Origin: an uncultured Oscillospiraceae bacterium
GTDB taxonomy: Bacteria > Bacillota > Clostridia > Oscillospirales > Oscillospiraceae
Assembly (NCBI GenBank): GCA_934567355.1
Contig: CAKTJC010000001.1
Location: 124,001-188,000, forward strand
Direction: 5' to 3'
DNA: 64,000 bases
The position numbers and the translations under genes were made by a program. Of the stretch, positions 50,662 to 60,080 are shown piece by piece. Numbering within the stretch: position 1 is the first letter of the stretch; each line of letters begins with the position of its first letter. The notes below the pieces were generated by a model. The model was given only the letters and a program-made list of their open reading frames with translations. It made no database searches and was not told the origin of the DNA.

Positions 50662-51126
50662 TCACAGCATGGTATACTGAATGGCTGTGACCACATCGTG
50701 CTCCAGAAGGACGACCATTTGCTCCTGGGAGCGGGTGACGATGCAGCAGTCGTTTTCGATGGATTCCTCTCCCAGGCACTCGCGCACCCGGGCAGCGTTG
50801 TCGCCGACGCTGATGCCCTCCGGGGTCTGCATGCCGGCGGCGGTGATCATGACGCCCAGAATGCGTTCGCCGTCCTGGCTCTGGAAGGTTTTCAGCCGCA
50901 GGCCGGTGAACTGATAGGTCTTTTCCACCCCGGAATACAGGCCGCTCTTGCTCTCGCCGTAGCCAAAGGGTGCGCCCAGCGCGGCCAGCACCGGGGCAGC
51001 GGGGGCATTGAGTGCAATGGGCACATCCTGACGCATGAGGGTGGTGAAGCCTGCGCGGGCCTGCTGCCTCCCGCAGCCCGCAAGCGTCAGGCAGAATGCC
51101 AGCAGAGCGATTGCAAATTTTTTCAT
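50662..51126 (-). CDS. Putative lipoprotein, hypothetical
   Basis: The protein has 154 aa with a signal peptide and lipobox LAGC (Cys18), so it should be lipid-anchored outside the cell. The mature part contains no domain I recognise; it ends VVLLEHDVVTAIQYTML. GGAGGACATTCCA precedes the ATG at 51126. It is convergent with ygiQ. Confidence 0.7.
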   Translation of the reverse strand: MKKFAIALLAFCLTLAGCGRQQARAGFTTLMRQDVPIALNAPAAPVLAALGAPFGYGESKSGLYSGVEKTYQFTGLRLKTFQSQDGERILGVMITAAGMQTPEGISVGDNAARVRECLGEESIENDCCIVTRSQEQMVVLLEHDVVTAIQYTML

Positions 51127-51176
51127 TGGAATGTCCTCCTTTTCCCTATTGTTTGTTTTTTCCGATGTTCCATACG

Positions 51177-51252
51177 GAAACGCGCCTCTTCGGCGGCTTC
51201 CTTTCTGCTGATACTGTAGAAAGGAAATGCATCCGAAAAGGCGCGTTTTTGT
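51177..51252. repeat. Nested inverted repeat, about 75 bp
   Basis: The outer stem AACGCGCCTCTTCGG pairs with CCGAAAAGGCGCGTT (about 51178-51192 and 51235-51250). An inner stem TTCCTTTC/GAAAGGAA lies inside. TTTTT follows on the plus strand, although the flanking genes are both on the minus strand. It could be a terminator, a small structured RNA or a short mobile hairpin element. Confidence 0.5.
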
Positions 51253-51264
51253 ATCCGATTTGCA

Positions 51265-52008
51265 TCATTTTCCGCCCCGGTACACGGTGAGGATCACGCC
51301 GTCGTTTTCACGCAGGATCCGAAGCTCCAGCCAGGCGCTGCCGCCGGAGGTCACGGGCGCGGTACGGCGGTCAACGGTGATGGAATCGTAGTATTTCCGG
51401 GCTCCCTGGGATTCCGCCGCAGTGTCGGCGACGGCGGTGTCGGACAGCCCCAGGTATTGGCCGAAGCTGCGCAGCACATCATACCAGCTGGTCTGCGGAT
51501 CGGTGTCCAGCCTGCTGCCGCCATAGTCCAGGCGCACCAGGCGGCCGGACTCCATGTCCATAAAGGCATGCACCTGCCAGCCGGAGGCGGAGGCGGTGAA
51601 TTCCGCATAGCGCAGGCCGCTGACGGCTTGACGGTCGAACATGTAGTAAATGCGGATGCGGTAGTCCGTATCCTCCCGGAGCAGCTCCCGCACCTGCTGC
51701 GGCAGGATGCCGGACCGGGCAAGGCGGTCGAATTCCGAAAGGAAGAGGGCATATTCCGTCCCGTCGCCATCCTCTGGGGTGGACTGGGAGATGTAGGTGG
51801 TGAGCAGCTGCTCCCCTTCGCCGAACCAGCTTTCGGCCAGGGTATCCATACGCCAGGTATAGTCCGACGAATTCTGCGCCGTGACGGCGACCTGCTGCAC
51901 CTCCATGTGCAGCTCCGGCGGCGGGCTCCATTTGAGCAGCAGCTCCGGCAGGAAAGCGCCTGCGATCACCACCGCCGCCACCAGGAGAATGATCAGCCAG
52001 TTTTTCAT
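51265..52008 (-). CDS. Hypothetical exported protein linked to a two-component system
   Basis: The protein has 247 aa with an N-terminal membrane anchor (residues 3-21), the rest probably outside. No motif recognised. Its start overlaps the histidine kinase stop by 4 bp (ATGA), so it is made with the kinase and may tune its sensing, as accessory proteins of YycG-like systems do (inference only). Confidence 0.7.
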   Translation of the reverse strand: MKNWLIILLVAAVVIAGAFLPELLLKWSPPPELHMEVQQVAVTAQNSSDYTWRMDTLAESWFGEGEQLLTTYISQSTPEDGDGTEYALFLSEFDRLARSGILPQQVRELLREDTDYRIRIYYMFDRQAVSGLRYAEFTASASGWQVHAFMDMESGRLVRLDYGGSRLDTDPQTSWYDVLRSFGQYLGLSDTAVADTAAESQGARKYYDSITVDRRTAPVTSGGSAWLELRILRENDGVILTVYRGGK

Positions 52009-53363
52009 TTCGCCACCTCCCGCAGCACGAAGGTCACCACGGTGCCCTTGCCCACGATGCTCTCATAGTGCAGCCGTGCACCGTGCAGCTCGGCAATGCG
52101 CTTGGAAAGCGCCAGCCCCAGCCCTGCGCCGCCCTCGGCGCGGGCGCGGGATTTATCCACCATGTAAAACGGCTCCGTGATCCGGCTGATGGCCTCCGGC
52201 GGGATGCCCCTGCCCCGATCCTTCACGGCGAAGCAATAGCCGATGGGGACGGGGGTGCCGAGAATGGTGATCTTGCTGCCCGGGTTCGATGCCTTGCGGG
52301 CGTTGTCCACCAGATTGTACAGGAGGATCTCCAGCAGGCTCTTTTCTCCGATGAGCCATGCATCCTCCACCCGAAGCTCCAGCACCAGCTTGCGCTGCTT
52401 CAGGGGATAGGCGATGCTCTCTTCCACGCTTTTTGCCAGCGCCAGCGCGGAGAAGCGCTTCATCTGCGGCGTCTCGTTTTCCAGGGAGAACAGGCGCAGA
52501 AGACTGTGGGACATGGTCTCCAGCCGGCGTCCCTCTGAAAAAATAAAGCTGGCCGCCTCAAACTGCTGCTCCTCCGGCAGCCGGCGGCTGCGCAGGGTAT
52601 CGGCATAGCCGATGATGGAGGTCAGGGGCGTTTTCAGCTCGTGGGCGAAGGCGGCGGTAAAGTCCTTCTGCTGCTGGGTAGCCAGCTCCAGAGACTGGAT
52701 GTGCTCCTCCAGCTCCTGGGTCATGTGATTGAACTGCGTCGCCAGGATGCCGATCTCGTCCGCCGTGTGTACATTGGCGCGGACGCTGTAGTTTCCCGCG
52801 GCGATCTGCCGGGCGGAGCGGGACAGGTTGCGGATGGGGGCGGTGAGCACTGCACCCAGGGCGATGCCCGCCACGATGCTGAAGGCTGCCGCCGCCAGAT
52901 ACACCAGCCGGAAGGTGGCAAGATACTGCCCCCGCAGCCGGTACAGGTCGGAGACGTCGCGGCGGTTTTCCAGATAATACCTGCCCTGATCCACGGAAAA
53001 GCGGCAGGTGACCACCAGCTCATAGACATCCTGCGCGCCCTCGGGTGCTTTGACGATCTCGTATTCCAGCGTCTCCCGTGGCTCCATGGGGTGGGTGAGC
53101 CGCAGGCTGTAATCCCGGAAGGGAGATATTTGCAGCGCTTCCTCCAGCGCCCGCTCCGTGACCTCCGCCCCGGTGCCGGTGCGCCGCTCCACCGCCATGG
53201 TGCCCAGCACCGAGCAAAGCAGCTGGGTCTCCTCTGCGGCGGCGGTGATCTGGTGGGTCAGCTGGGCATTGAACACCGACGAGACAATGGCATAGCCGCT
53301 GACGGCAACCGCCAGCGACACAATGAGCACCACGGACAGGGTGATTTTCGCGGAAAGCCTCAT
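52005..53363 (-). CDS. Sensor histidine kinase
   Basis: The protein has 452 aa, start MRLSAKITLSVVLIVSLAV at 53363. Two transmembrane helices (about 8-28 and 165-185) flank an external sensor region. HAMP, then the phospho-acceptor helix AFAHELKTPLTSIIGYAD, an N box VDNARKASNPG and G box GRGIPPEA follow. Its gene overlaps the response regulator by 4 bp. Confidence 0.92.
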   Translation of the reverse strand: MRLSAKITLSVVLIVSLAVAVSGYAIVSSVFNAQLTHQITAAAEETQLLCSVLGTMAVERRTGTGAEVTERALEEALQISPFRDYSLRLTHPMEPRETLEYEIVKAPEGAQDVYELVVTCRFSVDQGRYYLENRRDVSDLYRLRGQYLATFRLVYLAAAAFSIVAGIALGAVLTAPIRNLSRSARQIAAGNYSVRANVHTADEIGILATQFNHMTQELEEHIQSLELATQQQKDFTAAFAHELKTPLTSIIGYADTLRSRRLPEEQQFEAASFIFSEGRRLETMSHSLLRLFSLENETPQMKRFSALALAKSVEESIAYPLKQRKLVLELRVEDAWLIGEKSLLEILLYNLVDNARKASNPGSKITILGTPVPIGYCFAVKDRGRGIPPEAISRITEPFYMVDKSRARAEGGAGLGLALSKRIAELHGARLHYESIVGKGTVVTFVLREVAK

Positions 53364-54019
53364 CCGTCGCCCTCCAGCCGGTAGCCCACCTTGTGGATGG
53401 AGCAAAGGCGCTGCTGCCAATCCAGCTTCCGGCGCAGGCGCTGGACGTGCAGATCGACGGTGCGGGTATCGCCCATGTAGTCCGATTCCCACACCCGCTC
53501 ATAGATGGTCTCCCGGAACAGCGCCACATTCTGGTTTTGCAGGAAGAGCACCAGCAGGTCGTATTCCTTCCGGGTCAGGGTGACGGGCACCCCGGCCTTG
53601 GTGACCTGCATGGATTCGGTATCCACCGTCACATCCCCCAGGGTATAGACGGAGCTTCCCTTCCCCGCCCGGCGGAGCACGGACTCCACCCGGGCGATCA
53701 GCTCCACGATCTCAAAGGGCTTGACCAGGTAGTCATCCGCCCCGGCGCGAAGCCCCTGCACCCGATCCTGCACGCTGCCCTTGGCGGTGATGAAAATCAC
53801 CGGGGTGCCGGTGGGCTTGATCTGCCGCAGCAGGTCGTAGCCGTTGATGCCGGGCAGCATGATGTCCAGCAGCACCAGGTCATAGCTGTGCTCCATGATC
53901 AGATCCGCCGCCGTGTTCCCGTCGTAAGCGCGGGTACACTGGTAGCCGCTGGCGCTGAGATTCCAGTCGATCAGATTTGCAATGGGCCGTTCGTCCTCGA
54001 CAATCAAAATTTTGGTCAT
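53360..54019 (-). CDS. OmpR-family response regulator
   Basis: The protein has 219 aa, start MTKILIVEDERPIAN at 54019. The receiver domain has acidic EDE, the phospho-accepting Asp in LVLLDIMLPGING and Lys in FITAKGS. The C-terminal winged helix includes RTVDLHVQRLRRKLD. GGAGAAAGAGAC is the RBS; an extended -10 (TATAAT) lies at 54155-54160. Confidence 0.93.
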   Translation of the reverse strand: MTKILIVEDERPIANLIDWNLSASGYQCTRAYDGNTAADLIMEHSYDLVLLDIMLPGINGYDLLRQIKPTGTPVIFITAKGSVQDRVQGLRAGADDYLVKPFEIVELIARVESVLRRAGKGSSVYTLGDVTVDTESMQVTKAGVPVTLTRKEYDLLVLFLQNQNVALFRETIYERVWESDYMGDTRTVDLHVQRLRRKLDWQQRLCSIHKVGYRLEGDG

Positions 54020-54107
54020 GTCTCTTTCTCCAATGTGCGCGTTTCCCTGCCGGGAACATAGAAAGTGCCTCCTTGCATGCCCCGGGGAGGCGGTTTCTTT
54101 CCATCTT

Positions 54108-54160
54108 TGCCCCGGAGGCAGGCTCCGGGGCAGGGGCCGATGAAATTTTATGCCATTATA
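54108..54160 (-). promoter_or_regulatory. Probable promoter and leader hairpin for the response regulator
   Basis: On the minus strand an extended -10 TGATATAAT (54155-54160 for TATAAT) has no good -35. A 10-bp leader stem TGCCCCGGAG/CTCCGGGGCA (54108-54132) follows. Confidence 0.5.
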
Positions 54161-54274
54161 TCATGATTCGCCCTCAATTTCCAGTGGGGAAAGCGCACCT
54201 TGTTCATTTCTCCGCTGGAATATTCTTTCAGAATCAGCACTCTACACAAAATTATATCTTTTTTTCTGGAGGAC

Positions 54275-54303
54275 TTGACAAGAAATATTTTGTATGATAG
54301 CAT
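54275..54303 (+). promoter_or_regulatory. Promoter for the lysine-riboswitch transporter operon
   Basis: -35 TTGACA, 17-nt spacer, -10 TAGCAT, about 20 bp before the riboswitch aptamer. Confidence 0.75.
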
Positions 54304-54321
54304 ACGGACAAATTGAATCGC

Positions 54322-54485
54322 TGGATAGAGGCGCGGGTCGTATCAGTACCCCATGGCAAGGCCGGGTGGCCGCGATGGGCGAAAGGGCGCACCGCCGAAG
54401 TGGGAAGAATTCACCCGGTTTTTTCCTGCTGGGTCGTCAGAGAATATCTGCCGGACTGTCACAATTCTTTGTGAAGCGCTATCTT
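54322..54485 (+). promoter_or_regulatory. Lysine riboswitch (L-box) aptamer
   Basis: The P1 strand GATAGAG (54324-54330) pairs with CGCTATCT at the other end (54477-54484). Between them lie the conserved L-box elements in order: AGAGGCGCG, ATCAGTA, GGCGAAAGG, GCCGAAGTG, GCTGGGT and GGACTGTC. This matches remembered bacterial L-boxes closely. It is followed by a terminator at 54549-54574, so lysine should stop transcription of the ABC genes. Confidence 0.92.
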
Positions 54486-54548
54486 TGGCCATTCGGTATT
54501 CCCGCGTCCCGCCGTACCCAATCGGGGGCAATGCCGATTTTCCCATGG

Positions 54549-54574
54549 ACCGCTTGCAAAGCGGTTCATTTTTT
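54549..54574 (+). terminator. Riboswitch-controlled terminator
   Basis: Stem ACCGCTT / AAGCGGT with a 3-nt loop and six T's (54569-54574), 47 nt before the first gene. Confidence 0.8.
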
Positions 54575-54620
54575 ATTCTCTGCCGGGTATTTCCCGGACA
54601 AATCAAGAAAGAAGGAAAAA

Positions 54621-55568
54621 ATGATGAAGAAGATCCTCTCCCTGATCATGGTGCTTGCCGTGATGCTCAGTCTGGCTGCCTGCGGCAGCGACACCGCCGC
54701 CACCGAAGCCCCCACGGAGGCTGCAACCGAGGCTCCCACCGAAACCGAAGAAGTGACCGAAGCGCCCACCGAGGCAAACGCCGTGATCACCGGCGTGGAG
54801 GACGGCGTGCTGACCATCGCCATGGAGTGCGCCTATGCCCCCTACAACTGGACCCAGAGCGACGATTCCAACGGTGCGGTGCCCATCTCCAATGTCCCCG
54901 GTTCCTACGCCAACGGCTATGATGTGATGATCGCCAAGAAGATCTGCGAAGCCAACGGCTGGGAGCTGGAGGTCATCCAGAGCGACTGGGATTCCCTGGT
55001 GCCCGGCATCCAGACCGGCAAGTTTGACGCCGTCATCGCCGGCCAGTCCATGACTGCCGCGCGCAGCGAGCAGGTCGATTTCGCCGGCCCCTACTTCTAT
55101 GCCACCATCGTGTGCGTCACCAAAGCGGACGGCAAGTTTGCAGACGCCGCCTCCATCGCCGACCTGTCCGGCGGCTCCTGCACCGCGCAGATCGCCACCA
55201 TCTGGTATGACCAGTGCCTGCCCCAGATCGAGGGGGCAAACATCCAGCCCGCCGCCGAGACCGCGCCCGCCATGCTGATGGCGCTGGAGACCGACATGGT
55301 GGACTTCATCTGCACCGATATGCCCACCGCCCAGGGCGCTGTGGCCGCCTATCCCGATATGAAGATCCTGGATTTCTCCGGCACCGACGGCGACTTTGAA
55401 TTCTCCGACGAGGTGCGGGCGGAGAATGTGAACATCGGCGTTTCCCTGATGAAGGGCAACACCGTACTGAAGGAGAAGATCGACGCAGTGCTCAGCACCA
55501 TGACCGCCGACGATTTCAATGCCCTGATGGAGCAGGCCATTGCCATCCAGCCCCTGAGCGAGGATTAA
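54621..55568 (+). CDS. Amino-acid ABC transporter substrate-binding lipoprotein (lysine inferred)
   Basis: The protein has 315 aa (ATG at 54621; the next ATG is also possible). Signal peptide with lipobox LAAC, then a 30-residue Thr/Glu/Ala-rich linker, then a SBP_bac_3 fold (VLTIAMECAYAPYNW, GIQTGKFDAVIAGQSMT, ARSEQVDFAGPYFY). The open frame upstream runs through the riboswitch and is not coding. The riboswitch implies lysine as ligand. Confidence 0.9.
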   Translation: MMKKILSLIMVLAVMLSLAACGSDTAATEAPTEAATEAPTETEEVTEAPTEANAVITGVEDGVLTIAMECAYAPYNWTQSDDSNGAVPISNVPGSYANGYDVMIAKKICEANGWELEVIQSDWDSLVPGIQTGKFDAVIAGQSMTAARSEQVDFAGPYFYATIVCVTKADGKFADAASIADLSGGSCTAQIATIWYDQCLPQIEGANIQPAAETAPAMLMALETDMVDFICTDMPTAQGAVAAYPDMKILDFSGTDGDFEFSDEVRAENVNIGVSLMKGNTVLKEKIDAVLSTMTADDFNALMEQAIAIQPLSED

Positions 55569-55617
55569 AACCGGACATGGGCGGCTTGCAGCCGCCCATG
55601 ACATAAGGAGACAGAAA

Positions 55618-56493
55618 ATGGAAAAATTCGCAAAGCTTTTCACCGAGATCGGAAAGCTGTGGGCAAAATTCGGCGGCTCTTATCTGCTGGGCATCCGCAA
55701 TACCCTGATCCTCGCCCTGGCCGCCACCGCCATCGGCTGCGTCATCGGCTTTATCTGCGGCATTCTCAATACCATTCCCTGCGCAAAGAACGATTCCCTG
55801 CCCAAGCGGTTTTTCCTGAAGCTGGTGCGCATTCTGGTGCGCATTTATGTGGAGGTCTTCCGGGGCACCCCCATGGTGCTGCAGGCGGTGTTTATTTACT
55901 ACGGCCTGCCCTACTTCACGGATAACGCCGTGAAATTTACCAGCATCTGGTTGGCGGCGCTGGTGGTCGTCTCTATCAACACCGGCGCTTACATGGCCGA
56001 GTCCGTCCGCGGCGGCATCATCTCCATCGACCCCGGCCAGACCGAGGGCGCGAAGGCCATCGGCATGACCCATGTGCAGACCATGATGAACGTGATCCTT
56101 CCCCAGGCGCTGCGCAACATCATGCCCCAGATCGGCAACAACTTTATTATCAATGTGAAGGACACCTCCGTGATGTTCATCATTGGCTTCCCGGATTTCT
56201 TCGCCGCGCACCGGGCGGCGGTGGGCGCAAGCTACCTGTACTTCCCCTCCGCCACGGTGGAGATGGCCGGCTATCTGTGCATGACGCTGGCCGCCTCGCT
56301 GCTGCTGCGGTGGGTGGAAAAGCGGCTCGACGGCAGCAGCGACTATGAGCTGGTGCAGGTCGACCCCCTGGTGATGACCGCCGGAACCTACAACCACCCT
56401 GACCGGGGCACCCCCTTCGACGAGCGGAGCAAGGAATTCCGCGGCCGCACGGCGCAGGAGCTGAAGCACGGCCGCACGAGAGGAGAGCGTTGA
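55618..56493 (+). CDS. Amino-acid ABC transporter permease
   Basis: The protein has 291 aa, with about five transmembrane helices and the EAA loop [39 protein letters not shown] is typical of HisM/GlnP permeases. The tail after residue 240 is long and polar. It is cotranscribed with the binding protein and ATPase. Confidence 0.9.
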   Translation: MEKFAKLFTEIGKLWAKFGGSYLLGIRNTLILALAATAIGCVIGFICGILNTIPCAKNDSLPKRFFLKLVRILVRIYVEVFRGTPMVLQAVFIYYGLPYFTDNAVKFTSIWLAALVVVSINTGAYMAESVRGGIISIDPGQTEGAKAIGMTHVQTMMNVILPQALRNIMPQIGNNFIINVKDTSVMFIIGFPDFFAAHRAAVGASYLYFPSATVEMAGYLCMTLAASLLLRWVEKRLDGSSDYELVQVDPLVMTAGTYNHPDRGTPFDERSKEFRGRTAQELKHGRTRGER

Positions 56494-56494
56494 G

Positions 56495-57235
56495 ATGGCG
56501 CAGTGTATTCTACAGATAAATCACCTTTCCAAAACCTTCGGCAATCACGAAGTACTGCGGGACATTGACTTCACCGTGAACAAGGGCGATGTCACCTCCA
56601 TCATCGGTGCCTCCGGCTCCGGCAAGTCCACCCTGCTGCGCTGCATTAACCTGCTGGAAACCCCCACCTCCGGCGAGATTCTGTACCACGGGGAGAATGT
56701 CACCGCCTGGGGCTTCAAGGCTCCCAAGTACCGCACCCATGTGGGTATGGTGTTCCAGAGTTTCAACCTGTTCAACAACATGACCGTGCTGGAAAACTGC
56801 ATCACCGGCCAGGTGAAGGTATTAAAGCGCAGCCGGGAGGAAGCCAGGGAGCACGCCATGAAATACCTGCAAAAGGTGGGCATGGCGCCCTACATCAACG
56901 CCCGGCCCCGGCAGATTTCCGGCGGCCAGAAGCAGCGGGTTGCCATTGCCCGCGCCCTTGCCATGGACCCGGAGGTGCTGCTGTTTGACGAGCCCACTTC
57001 CGCCCTGGACCCCGAAATGGTGGGCGAGGTGCTGGGGGTCATGCGCTCCCTGGCAGACGAGGGCATGACCATGCTGGTGGTGACCCACGAGATGGCCTTT
57101 GCGCGGGACGTGAGCAACCATGTGGTGTATATGAACCAGGGTGTCATCTGCGAGGAGGGCACGCCCGCTGACCTCTTCGGCAACCCCCGGAAGCAGGAGA
57201 CGAAGGATTTTTTGTCCCGGTTCCGCAACAACTGA
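56495..57235 (+). CDS. Amino-acid ABC transporter ATP-binding protein
   Basis: The protein has 246 aa. Walker [11 protein letters not shown]-loop [12 protein letters not shown], signature ISGGQKQRV, Walker [11 protein letters not shown] and switch VTHEMAF are all intact. It starts one base after the permease stop (ATG at 56495, RBS GAGGAGAG). Confidence 0.95.
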   Translation: MAQCILQINHLSKTFGNHEVLRDIDFTVNKGDVTSIIGASGSGKSTLLRCINLLETPTSGEILYHGENVTAWGFKAPKYRTHVGMVFQSFNLFNNMTVLENCITGQVKVLKRSREEAREHAMKYLQKVGMAPYINARPRQISGGQKQRVAIARALAMDPEVLLFDEPTSALDPEMVGEVLGVMRSLADEGMTMLVVTHEMAFARDVSNHVVYMNQGVICEEGTPADLFGNPRKQETKDFLSRFRNN

Positions 57236-57243
57236 AAAATTTT

Positions 57244-57277
57244 CAGGAGCACCCAAAATAGGGTGCTCCTGATTTTT
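57244..57277. terminator. Bidirectional terminator after the amino-acid ABC operon
   Basis: Stem CAGGAGCACCC / GGGTGCTCCTG with a 6-nt loop; TTTTT follows on the plus strand and A-rich sequence precedes it. Confidence 0.88.
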
Positions 57278-57284
57278 CTCTGTA

Positions 57285-58400
57285 TTACGAATTGCGTGTC
57301 AGCTCGCAGGCCAGGGTACAGATCTGTGCGGGGGAATTCTTGGGAATATATTCCCGCTGGCATTGGTGCATATGAGCCAGGTGCTGGGGGTCATCCGGGA
57401 GGGTGAGGAGCTTTTTCAGCTCCTCCGGGCGCAGGATGGCGGGGACGGCCATGCCGGTTTCGGTGAAGAAGGCCAGATTGCGGCTTTCACAGCCGGGGAT
57501 GGGGGGCAGCAGCGCCAGGGGCGCTTCCATTACTGCCGCCTCGGTGGTGGACAGGCCGCCGGGCTTGGTCAGGCACAGGTCGCAGGCGCTCATATATTCC
57601 GCCATGCGGGGGGTGCTGCCCAGCAGCTGCACGGTATCCCCGAAGCGTCCCTCCAGGTGGCGGCGGACGGAGGCATTGCTGCCGCAGATGACGATCAGGC
57701 GGAAGGAGGTGCCCTCCACCTGCGCCGCCAGCAGCTCGATGGCCTTTTCCAGGCTGCCCGCGCCGATGCTGCCGCCGGACACCAGCAGATAGCGCTTTTC
57801 TGCCTCCAGCCCCAGCGCCGCCTTGGCCTCCGCCTTGGTGATGCCGCTGCGGAAGGCACTGCGCACGGGGATGCCGAAGGGATAGATCTTTTTCTCCGGG
57901 ATGCCCCGGGCGACAAATTCCCCGGTAAGCAGGGGCGATGGGGTGACGTAGGCGTCCAGCTCGCATTCCTCGGTGAAGGGAATGCAGGTATAATCCGTGG
58001 CGACAAAGATGGTCTTGGGCAGCTTCACGCCGTGATTTTTCAGGTAGGTCAGCATCTCCGCCGGGTACAGGTGGGTCATTACCGCCACATCCGTGGGATG
58101 CTCATCCAGATAGCGCGCCAGCGCCTCGGATTCCAGGCCGTTGGCAAAATACACCGGGCTGCGCCAGGGCAGGCGGCGGACGGCGTTGCCCAGGGCATAC
58201 ACCGCGCCAAAGCCCCGGGGGCTGGCCTGGGCGAGGGAAATATAGGCGCTGTTCACCCGCTTTGCCAGCTTCTCGGCGCAAAGATCCAGGGGATTCATCA
58301 CCGTGACACTGTGCCCCCGGCACTTCATTTCCTCTTCCACGGCAGCGGCAGCGGAATTGTGGCCGCCGCCGGTGCCGCAGGACATGATCAGAACATTCAT
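57285..58400 (-). CDS. MGDG synthase/UgtP-like glycosyltransferase (GT28 type)
   Basis: The protein has 371 aa. The N-terminal MSCGTGGGHNSAAAAV glycine-rich segment, VYFANGLE and C-terminal CLTKPGGLSTTEAAVMEAPL (nucleotide-sugar binding) are family marks. Relatives add glucose or galactose to diacylglycerol to make membrane glycolipids and lipoteichoic-acid anchors. It ends next to plsY, which makes the lipid precursor. Confidence 0.85.
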   Translation of the reverse strand: MNVLIMSCGTGGGHNSAAAAVEEEMKCRGHSVTVMNPLDLCAEKLAKRVNSAYISLAQASPRGFGAVYALGNAVRRLPWRSPVYFANGLESEALARYLDEHPTDVAVMTHLYPAEMLTYLKNHGVKLPKTIFVATDYTCIPFTEECELDAYVTPSPLLTGEFVARGIPEKKIYPFGIPVRSAFRSGITKAEAKAALGLEAEKRYLLVSGGSIGAGSLEKAIELLAAQVEGTSFRLIVICGSNASVRRHLEGRFGDTVQLLGSTPRMAEYMSACDLCLTKPGGLSTTEAAVMEAPLALLPPIPGCESRNLAFFTETGMAVPAILRPEELKKLLTLPDDPQHLAHMHQCQREYIPKNSPAQICTLACELTRNS

Positions 58401-58404
58401 TAGA

Positions 58405-59016
58405 TTATCTCCTTTCCGGCAGCTGCACCTGCATATGCTCCCGCGGCTCCTTGCTCAGATGCAGCCGCATGCCCACCGTAGCGGAAATGAGCATATAGCC
58501 GCAGATGATCCCCACCGGCTGATGGGTAAGGGCAAACAATGCCAGGGTCACCAGGTACGTAACGGCTGTCCGCTGAAAATGGGGAGCGATGCGCACCACC
58601 ACGGAGAAGAAAATAAAGCTCCCCGCAAAAATCAGCACCGGCCCCCAGAAGGGCACCAGCCCCAGCAGGCAGCCGAAGCTCACCGCGATCGCCTTGCCCC
58701 CGTGGAAGCCGAAAAAGCAGGGAAACGCGTGCCCCACCACCGGCGCCGCCAGCACCAGCGCCAGGGACGCGGGCGTAATGCCTCTGCCGGTGCGCACATA
58801 CAGCCAGACCGGCAGGATGCCCTTCATCAGGTCGCCCACCAGGGTGAGCACGCCGCAGGCAAAGCCGCCGTATGCAAAGGCATTGGAGGTGCCGGGGTTG
58901 GCATCCTTGCTCTGCAGCAGGGCATCCCCCGCGCCGAACAGGCGGCACATCACCCGGGCATACAGCACGCTGCCGGACAGATAGCCGCCGATGACATAGA
59001 ACAGATACCGACTCAT
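58405..59016 (-). CDS. plsY: Glycerol-3-phosphate acyltransferase PlsY-like
   Basis: The protein has 203 aa with about five transmembrane helices. The PlsY motifs appear in order: GYLSGSVLYARV, NPGTSNAFA, GDLMKG and HAFPCFFGFHGGKAIAVSFG. It transfers acyl from acyl-phosphate to glycerol-3-phosphate. It lies 4 bp upstream of the GT28 gene and overlaps the histidine kinase stop by 4 bp. Confidence 0.88.
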   Translation of the reverse strand: MSRYLFYVIGGYLSGSVLYARVMCRLFGAGDALLQSKDANPGTSNAFAYGGFACGVLTLVGDLMKGILPVWLYVRTGRGITPASLALVLAAPVVGHAFPCFFGFHGGKAIAVSFGCLLGLVPFWGPVLIFAGSFIFFSVVVRIAPHFQRTAVTYLVTLALFALTHQPVGIICGYMLISATVGMRLHLSKEPREHMQVQLPERR

Positions 59017-60080
59017 ATGCTCTCTCCTTTCGGCAGCTCCACGGTGAAGATCACCGCCCCGCCGGTGCTCTCGGCGGATACCGCGCCGCCGTGCAGCTCC
59101 ACGATCCGCTTGACGATGGCAAGCCCCACGCCGTTGCCGGCGGAAAAATGGGAGCGGTCGGCCTGGTAGAATTTCTGGAAGATCCGCCCCAGGTGCTCCG
59201 CCGGGATCTCGCCGCTGTTGGCAATACGCACCCGGACCTTATCCTGCGCCTGCTGGATCTGGATCTGCAGCGGGCCGTAATCGGGGGAATACTTCACCGC
59301 GTTCTGCACCAGATTGATCCAGACCTCCCGGAGCATATCCTCGTTGGCAGTGATGCTGACCTCCGGGAAATCCATGTCCAGCTCCATATGCTTTGCCGTC
59401 CACTGATCCTCCAGCAGCAGCACCGCGCTGCGCAGCTGCTCGGACAGATTGTATTGGCTCACGCCGGTGAGAATGGTCTGATTCTCCACCTTGGTCAGCC
59501 TGAGCACGTTGGTCGCCATGTCCGAAAGCCGCCGGGATTCCTCCACGATGGCGTCGATGTATTCCCTCTTCTGCGTCTCGTCCAGGTCGGCGCGCTGCAA
59601 AAGCTTTGCAAAGCCCGCGATGGAGACGATGGGTGTCTTGAACTCATGGGAGAAATTGTTGATGAAATCCCGACGGAGCATCTCGGTATCCCCCAGCTCC
59701 TCCGCCATTTTATTGAAGCTCTCCTCCACCTGGAGGAAGGCGGGGATCATATCGATCCGCTTTCCGAAGTGGACCCGCGCCTGAAAATCCCCGGCAGCCA
59801 GCCGGTTCATCTGGTCAATAAGCCAGTTGATGGGCTTCAGGGGGATCCGCACTGCCAGGGCGGAAAGTCCCGTGCCCACGATCAGGCTGATGGCGGCCAT
59901 CAGCAGCAGCGTCTGGAGGGTGCCGGAAATGCCGATGGCAGAGAATTTCAGCAGATCGAACCAAGTGAGCACATAGATGATGCCCACCGCCAGCAGCAGC
60001 GATACCGCCAGAATGGCGAAGGTGAACAGAGAAAACAGCAGCGTCAGCGAGTGATGCCGCTTTTGGCTTTTTCGCTTCAT
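59013..60080 (-). CDS. Sensor histidine kinase (second system)
   Basis: The protein has 355 aa, with two transmembrane helices (about 10-36 and 55-75) and almost no external loop, then HAMP. The H box is NNFSHEFKTPIVSIAGFAK, the N box NLVQNAVKYSPDYG, and the G2 box FSAGNGVGLAIVKRIVE. A short sensor suggests it senses the membrane or an internal signal. It overlaps the regulator gene by 4 bp. Confidence 0.92.
   Translation of the reverse strand: MKRKSQKRHHSLTLLFSLFTFAILAVSLLLAVGIIYVLTWFDLLKFSAIGISGTLQTLLLMAAISLIVGTGLSALAVRIPLKPINWLIDQMNRLAAGDFQARVHFGKRIDMIPAFLQVEESFNKMAEELGDTEMLRRDFINNFSHEFKTPIVSIAGFAKLLQRADLDETQKREYIDAIVEESRRLSDMATNVLRLTKVENQTILTGVSQYNLSEQLRSAVLLLEDQWTAKHMELDMDFPEVSITANEDMLREVWINLVQNAVKYSPDYGPLQIQIQQAQDKVRVRIANSGEIPAEHLGRIFQKFYQADRSHFSAGNGVGLAIVKRIVELHGGAVSAESTGGAVIFTVELPKGESI

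Noticed and set aside
54294..54620. In-frame extension of the lysine-binding protein upstream of its signal peptide
   Set aside because: The extension reads through the promoter and lysine riboswitch; the signal peptide with its own RBS starts at 54621.
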